Assembly (NCBI GenBank): GCA_021741285.1
Contig: JAIOYD010000054.1
Location: 1 to 8,459, forward strand
Reading direction: 5' to 3'
Source of the DNA: Rickettsiaceae bacterium
GTDB lineage: Bacteria; Pseudomonadota; Alphaproteobacteria; Rickettsiales; Rickettsiaceae
DNA: 8,459 bases
The position numbers and the translations under genes were made by a program. Shown in pieces: positions 5,853-8,459 of the stretch; within the stretch, counting starts at the first letter, position 1; every line of letters starts with the position of its first letter. The notes beneath the pieces are model-generated. The model worked only from the letters and a program-made list of their open reading frames with translations. It made no database searches and had not been told where the DNA came from.

Positions 5853-6758
5853 ATGTTATATCCAGATTTTAATGAACTGGTACAGCTTAAAACCAATCTC
5901 AAGCTACTATCAAATCGCCTGATAAAATCACTGATTAGTGGTAATTATTTTTCATCATTTCGTGGTCATGGCTTAGAATTTGCCGAGGTAAGGCAATATG
6001 TTCCTGGGGATGATATAAGAAAAATAGATTGGCGTGTTACAGCTCGCACGGGCATTCCGCATATCAAATTATTTACAGAAGAGAGAGAACGTAGTGTTTT
6101 GATTGTTATGGATATGAATACAACAATGCGCTTTGGAACTCGCGGAACATTTAAATCTGTACAAGCAGCAAGATGTGCTTCATTAATTGGGTGGTGCGCT
6201 AATAAAAACATGAATAGAGTTGGGGCTTTATTGTTTGGTGATGTACAAAATGGAATGGAATTTTTACGTCCCGCTCGTTCAAGACGTTCTTTGTGGCGAA
6301 TGCTAAAGCTTTTGTATCAAAAACCAGATACCAGTAACAGCGCTATACCTCTTGATAAAGCTATTGAATTTGCCAATAAAATTATCACGCCTAGTACTAT
6401 AGTTTTTGTTATTAGTGATTTTATTAATATTGATGATAAACTAAGCGAGCAATTACGTTATATGAGCGTTCATTGCCAAGTAGTGTTATTGTCTATAAAC
6501 GACCCGTCTGACATGACTATTAACCCTGTAGGAGATATATTATTTTCTTCTAATGAAATGCAGCGTCTCTATATTAATACCGACAGCGTTGCTGGTAGAA
6601 AGCTATATGAAAAACAATGGACAAATAGATCGTTAAAATTACACGACATCTCAGTTAATTTAGGTATTCATCATATATCTTTACTTACTAATAGAGATAT
6701 TTACTTCGACTTGTTTTATGGGCTAAAAGTCTCAGCTAATGTACGCAGGAGGAGATAA
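5853..6758 (+). CDS. DUF58 domain protein of the MoxR/Bat operon
   Basis: This 301-residue protein has the DUF58 signature at about 33-75: RGHGLEFAEVRQYVPGDD, IRKIDWRVTAR and PHIKLFTEERER in order. A VWA-like fold follows, starting IVMDMNTTMRFG (84-95). DUF58 proteins are regular partners of MoxR ATPases, lying between moxR and the bat genes; their biochemical role is unsettled. The metal-binding DxSxS motif of true VWA domains is replaced by DMNTT, which is usual for DUF58. No signal peptide or transmembrane segment is apparent, so it is probably cytosolic. The ATG has a good GAGGG (5843-5847) that includes part of the moxR stop codon, 5 nt away. The stop overlaps the next start as TAATG. 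The frame is intact despite the damage on both sides. Confidence 0.88.
   Translation: MLYPDFNELVQLKTNLKLLSNRLIKSLISGNYFSSFRGHGLEFAEVRQYVPGDDIRKIDWRVTARTGIPHIKLFTEERERSVLIVMDMNTTMRFGTRGTFKSVQAARCASLIGWCANKNMNRVGALLFGDVQNGMEFLRPARSRRSLWRMLKLLYQKPDTSNSAIPLDKAIEFANKIITPSTIVFVISDFINIDDKLSEQLRYMSVHCQVVLLSINDPSDMTINPVGDILFSSNEMQRLYINTDSVAGRKLYEKQWTNRSLKLHDISVNLGIHHISLLTNRDIYFDLFYGLKVSANVRRRR
6747..6752 (+). promoter_or_regulatory. Perfect Shine-Dalgarno site of the DUF4381-like gene
   Basis: AGGAGG lies within the last codons of the DUF58 gene, 5 nt before ATG 6758, and is the strongest ribosome-binding site in the window. It fixes that start, which overlaps the previous stop by one base. Confidence 0.75.
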
Positions 6759-7288
6759 TGGAAGAGATAATTAACAACAAAAAGCTTCAAAAAAAACTTG
6801 CAAATCAAATCCATGATATGATGCTTGGAAAATTGCAAGATATAGAGGGAGTAGATTCAGTTGATTGGCTACCACTAGCTCCAGGATGGTGGATGTTAAT
6901 TATAATCACAGGTCTACTTTTAATAAAATTTCTAATAGTCTTCTTGCGAAAAAGAGCTTATAGGCGAACTTGGCAATATAAAATACTAGAAGAATTAGGA
7001 GAAATGCAAAAAGACCTTAGCCCGCTTTCAGCTCAAAATGCGGCTATTAAACTTTCAGAAATTATCCGCAGATTAGCTATATATAAATATTCACGCATTG
7101 AATGTGCTAGTCTTGAGGGCAAGACCTGGCTTAGTTGGCTAAAGCAACATGACTATTATAAATTTGATTGGGAAAAGCATGGCAAACTTTTAATTGAGTC
7201 AGTGTATGCTGCGCCAAATGATGGCAACAAAATTGTACTCAAAGAATTATCCTGTTTGATAGAAGCAACAAAAAAATGGGTAGTTTAG
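6758..7288 (+). CDS. DUF4381-like single-pass membrane protein of the Bat operon
   Basis: This 176-residue protein has a short N-terminal segment, the characteristic LPLAPGWWMLI (38-48) running into one transmembrane helix (about 44-63), then a basic RKRAYRR (64-70) and a helical soluble domain. The soluble part contains SEIIRRLAIYKYSR (100-113) and TWLSWLKQ (123-130). A Trp-rich entry to a single helix followed by a cytosolic helical domain, located between DUF58 and batA, is typical of DUF4381 proteins, whose function is unknown. The positive charges after the helix predict a cytosolic C-terminus. It starts in a TAATG overlap with the DUF58 gene behind a perfect AGGAGG and ends directly against the batA ATG with no gap, indicating tight co-translation. 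Confidence 0.75.
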   Translation: MEEIINNKKLQKKLANQIHDMMLGKLQDIEGVDSVDWLPLAPGWWMLIIITGLLLIKFLIVFLRKRAYRRTWQYKILEELGEMQKDLSPLSAQNAAIKLSEIIRRLAIYKYSRIECASLEGKTWLSWLKQHDYYKFDWEKHGKLLIESVYAAPNDGNKIVLKELSCLIEATKKWVV

Positions 7289-8299
7289 ATGTTTGCATTT
7301 AATTGGCCATGGATGGTATTATTACTCCCCCTCCCTTTAATTACCTGGACGCTACTCCCTGCTAATAAAAATGCAAACGACGATACTGTTCCAGAATTAT
7401 TATTTCCCTATACTACTAGATTAAATGAAGCCTTTGTATCGCACTATGTAAATCACCCTAAATCAAAAAAATGGTTCGTTACTATATTATCGTTATTATG
7501 GGTATTTTTAGTACTTACAGTAATGCATCCGATATGGAGACATCAATCACTTCTTATTAATAGTAAAGGTTATGATATCATGTTAGCAGTTGATATTTCT
7601 CTTTCTATGAACGTTGTAGATTCCTCTCAGAAAGAAAAATCGATGACACGTCTTGGTATTACAAAAGAAGTCGTAACAAATTTTATTAAGCAAAGACAGG
7701 GAGACCGATTGGGTTTGATTTTATTTGCAGAACACGCGTATTTGCAAGTTCCTATGACGTCTGATACTTTTGGTCTAACACAAATGCTGAATAATGCCCT
7801 GCCTGGTATGGCTGGCGCATCAACTTCTATTGGGGATGCCATTGGTATTGCGGTGAGAGAATTACGTAATCGTACCGATGGTTCTAAGCTATTGATCTTA
7901 CTTACTGATGGTGCAGACACATCAAGTAATATTCCTCCTATTAAGGCAGCCGAAATTGCTAAACAATATAATATTCGCATCTACACTATAGGCATCGGGG
8001 ATCAAGAAACAGTGTCTTCACCTGCTGTAAATGGCCAAGTATCGATGATAAATACAAGCATGGATGAAAAATTATTGCAAGATATTGCAAATATTACAGG
8101 CGGTCAATATTTCATGGCTAAGGAAGATCAAACGTTAGAGAAAATATATAATAAAATTAATGAATTAGAAAAAATTGATTTAACTACTAAGGAATATCAA
8201 TTTACGTCTTTGTATAGATACCCTCTAGGAGTAGCTAGTTTGTTATTTTTAATATTATGTTTATCTCCACTATATAAGAGATTTGTTTATGGAATTTAG
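7289..8299 (+). CDS. batA: BatA-like membrane protein with von Willebrand factor A domain
   Basis: This 336-residue protein has two N-terminal hydrophobic segments (about 4-24 and 62-82), a VWA domain (about 96-290) and a C-terminal transmembrane helix (about 312-328). The metal-ion-dependent adhesion site is complete: DISLS (102-106), T179 in GASTSIGDA, and D207 in LLTDGAD. The helix positions and the domain order match BatA of the Bacteroides aerotolerance (Bat) systems, whose VWA domain is anchored to the inner membrane and thought to work with the MoxR ATPase in protein-complex assembly or stress tolerance. It begins immediately after the stop of the preceding gene. Its last 11 bp overlap the start of a second VWA-type gene that is interrupted by the IS. 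The gene itself is intact. Confidence 0.88.
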   Translation: MFAFNWPWMVLLLPLPLITWTLLPANKNANDDTVPELLFPYTTRLNEAFVSHYVNHPKSKKWFVTILSLLWVFLVLTVMHPIWRHQSLLINSKGYDIMLAVDISLSMNVVDSSQKEKSMTRLGITKEVVTNFIKQRQGDRLGLILFAEHAYLQVPMTSDTFGLTQMLNNALPGMAGASTSIGDAIGIAVRELRNRTDGSKLLILLTDGADTSSNIPPIKAAEIAKQYNIRIYTIGIGDQETVSSPAVNGQVSMINTSMDEKLLQDIANITGGQYFMAKEDQTLEKIYNKINELEKIDLTTKEYQFTSLYRYPLGVASLLFLILCLSPLYKRFVYGI

Positions 8300-8399
8300 T
8301 CAGTTTCATTTTGCTGATCCAAGATGGTTTTGGGGCATAATAGACCTCTTGCATAACCTCTTTAAAGCTCGAAATTATAAATTCCGGCAATTAAGTTGA
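8289..8399 (+). pseudogene. BatB-like VWA protein, truncated after 17 codons by IS insertion
   Basis: An ATG at 8289, inside the end of batA, opens a frame reading MEFSQFHFADPRWFWGI. A short lead of this type, F.F..P.WFW, is how VWA-TPR proteins downstream of batA begin, just before their first transmembrane helix. The IS edge falls within codon 18 (8341). Beyond it the frame runs antisense to the transposase gene and stops at TGA 8397-8399, giving a 36-residue hybrid with no possible function. The 11-bp overlap with batA and the operon order support the batB assignment; only 17 native residues are visible, so the family is inferred from context. Confidence 0.65.
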
Positions 8400-8459
8400 A
8401 TCTTAAACCGAACCGTTTTCTTCTATTTCTGTAACGATCGGCGATAATTTTAAATCTTT
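8341..8459 (-). mobile_element. IS5-family insertion sequence, partial (right-hand copy, inverted)
   Basis: All 119 bases are the exact reverse complement of 6-124. The boundary with host DNA is sharp at about 8341, where the batB-like reading frame ends. The transposase lies on the minus strand and its 3' end points into the window, so the two copies converge on the segment between them. The rest of the element is right of the window. Identity without any mismatch indicates recent transposition or gene conversion, or one collapsed repeat in an assembly. Confidence 0.85.
8362..8459 (-). CDS. IS5-family transposase, C-terminal fragment (5' end outside window)
   Basis: The minus strand encodes the same 3' end as the fragment at the left edge, FKIIADRYRNRRKRFG and on to IAGIYNFEL, with the stop at 8362-8364. 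It is an identical copy of the IS5-family transposase C-terminus; the catalytic domain is beyond the right edge. Confidence 0.78.
   Translation of the reverse strand, partial: RFKIIADRYRNRRKRFGLRFNLIAGIYNFEL

Noticed and set aside
5966..6211. Antisense open frame of 81 codons within the DUF58 gene
   Set aside because: It lies wholly opposite a well-supported gene, has no ribosome-binding site and no recognisable motif; it is a shadow of the sense codons.
6758..7288. Possible secretion or toxin role of the small membrane protein
   Set aside because: The position between DUF58 and batA and the APGWW plus single helix pattern are explained by the DUF4381 type; nothing suggests a toxin.
7627..7980. 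Antisense open frame of 117 codons within batA
   Set aside because: Fully opposite the conserved VWA domain, with no protein-family pattern.
1..8459. CRISPR array, tRNA or rRNA genes
   Set aside because: No regularly spaced direct repeats, no cloverleaf-like segments and no rRNA-like stretches were seen on either strand.

Overview
The window is AT-rich and reads as a piece of a Rickettsiales genome, most likely Rickettsiaceae. The best evidence is a tandem pair of small outer-membrane beta-barrel proteins that closely resemble the Rickettsia adhesins Adr1/Adr2. A guanylate kinase, a ProP-type MFS transporter and abundant IS debris fit the same picture. The taxonomic call is inference from protein resemblance; no rRNA or other definitive marker is present.

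Layout. Both ends carry the same 119-bp sequence in opposite orientation (6-124 and 8341-8459). It is the terminal part of an IS5-family insertion sequence, including the last codons of its transposase, so everything between is a segment held between two inverted IS copies. From left to right come a terminator and two minus-strand Adr-like genes (198-815, 1054-1614), then a minus-strand short-chain dehydrogenase (1715-2503). Divergent from the latter is a plus-strand pair whose ends overlap, gmk (2551-3126) and an MFS transporter (3113-4345). A roughly 490-bp degenerate stretch follows, holding a C-terminal remnant of a PIN-domain (VapC-like) toxin and some palindromes. The right half is a tightly packed plus-strand MoxR/Bat-type operon: moxR (frameshifted), a DUF58 protein, a DUF4381-like protein, batA, and the first 17 codons of a batB-like gene that is cut off by the right-hand IS copy.

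How the genes fit together. The MoxR-DUF58-DUF4381-VWA-VWA cluster is a known arrangement in which a MoxR AAA+ ATPase is thought to act with membrane-anchored von Willebrand A proteins in envelope stress or complex maturation. Here two independent lesions hit it: a single extra base in moxR (about 5597-5598) that separates the ATPase core from its sensor-2/lid part, and the IS insertion that destroys batB. The operon is therefore probably decaying, although DUF58, the DUF4381-like gene and batA are still intact. The Adr-like pair would be surface-exposed and possibly host-interacting.

I see no rRNA, tRNA, CRISPR array or clearly novel defence or secretion system. The most informative signals are the inverted IS ends, the interrupted batB, the moxR frameshift, the PIN-toxin remnant, and the compact regulatory architecture around the two adhesin-like genes. 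Because sequence identity of the two ends runs to the window edge, the window may simply be an assembly contig that stops in a collapsed IS repeat.
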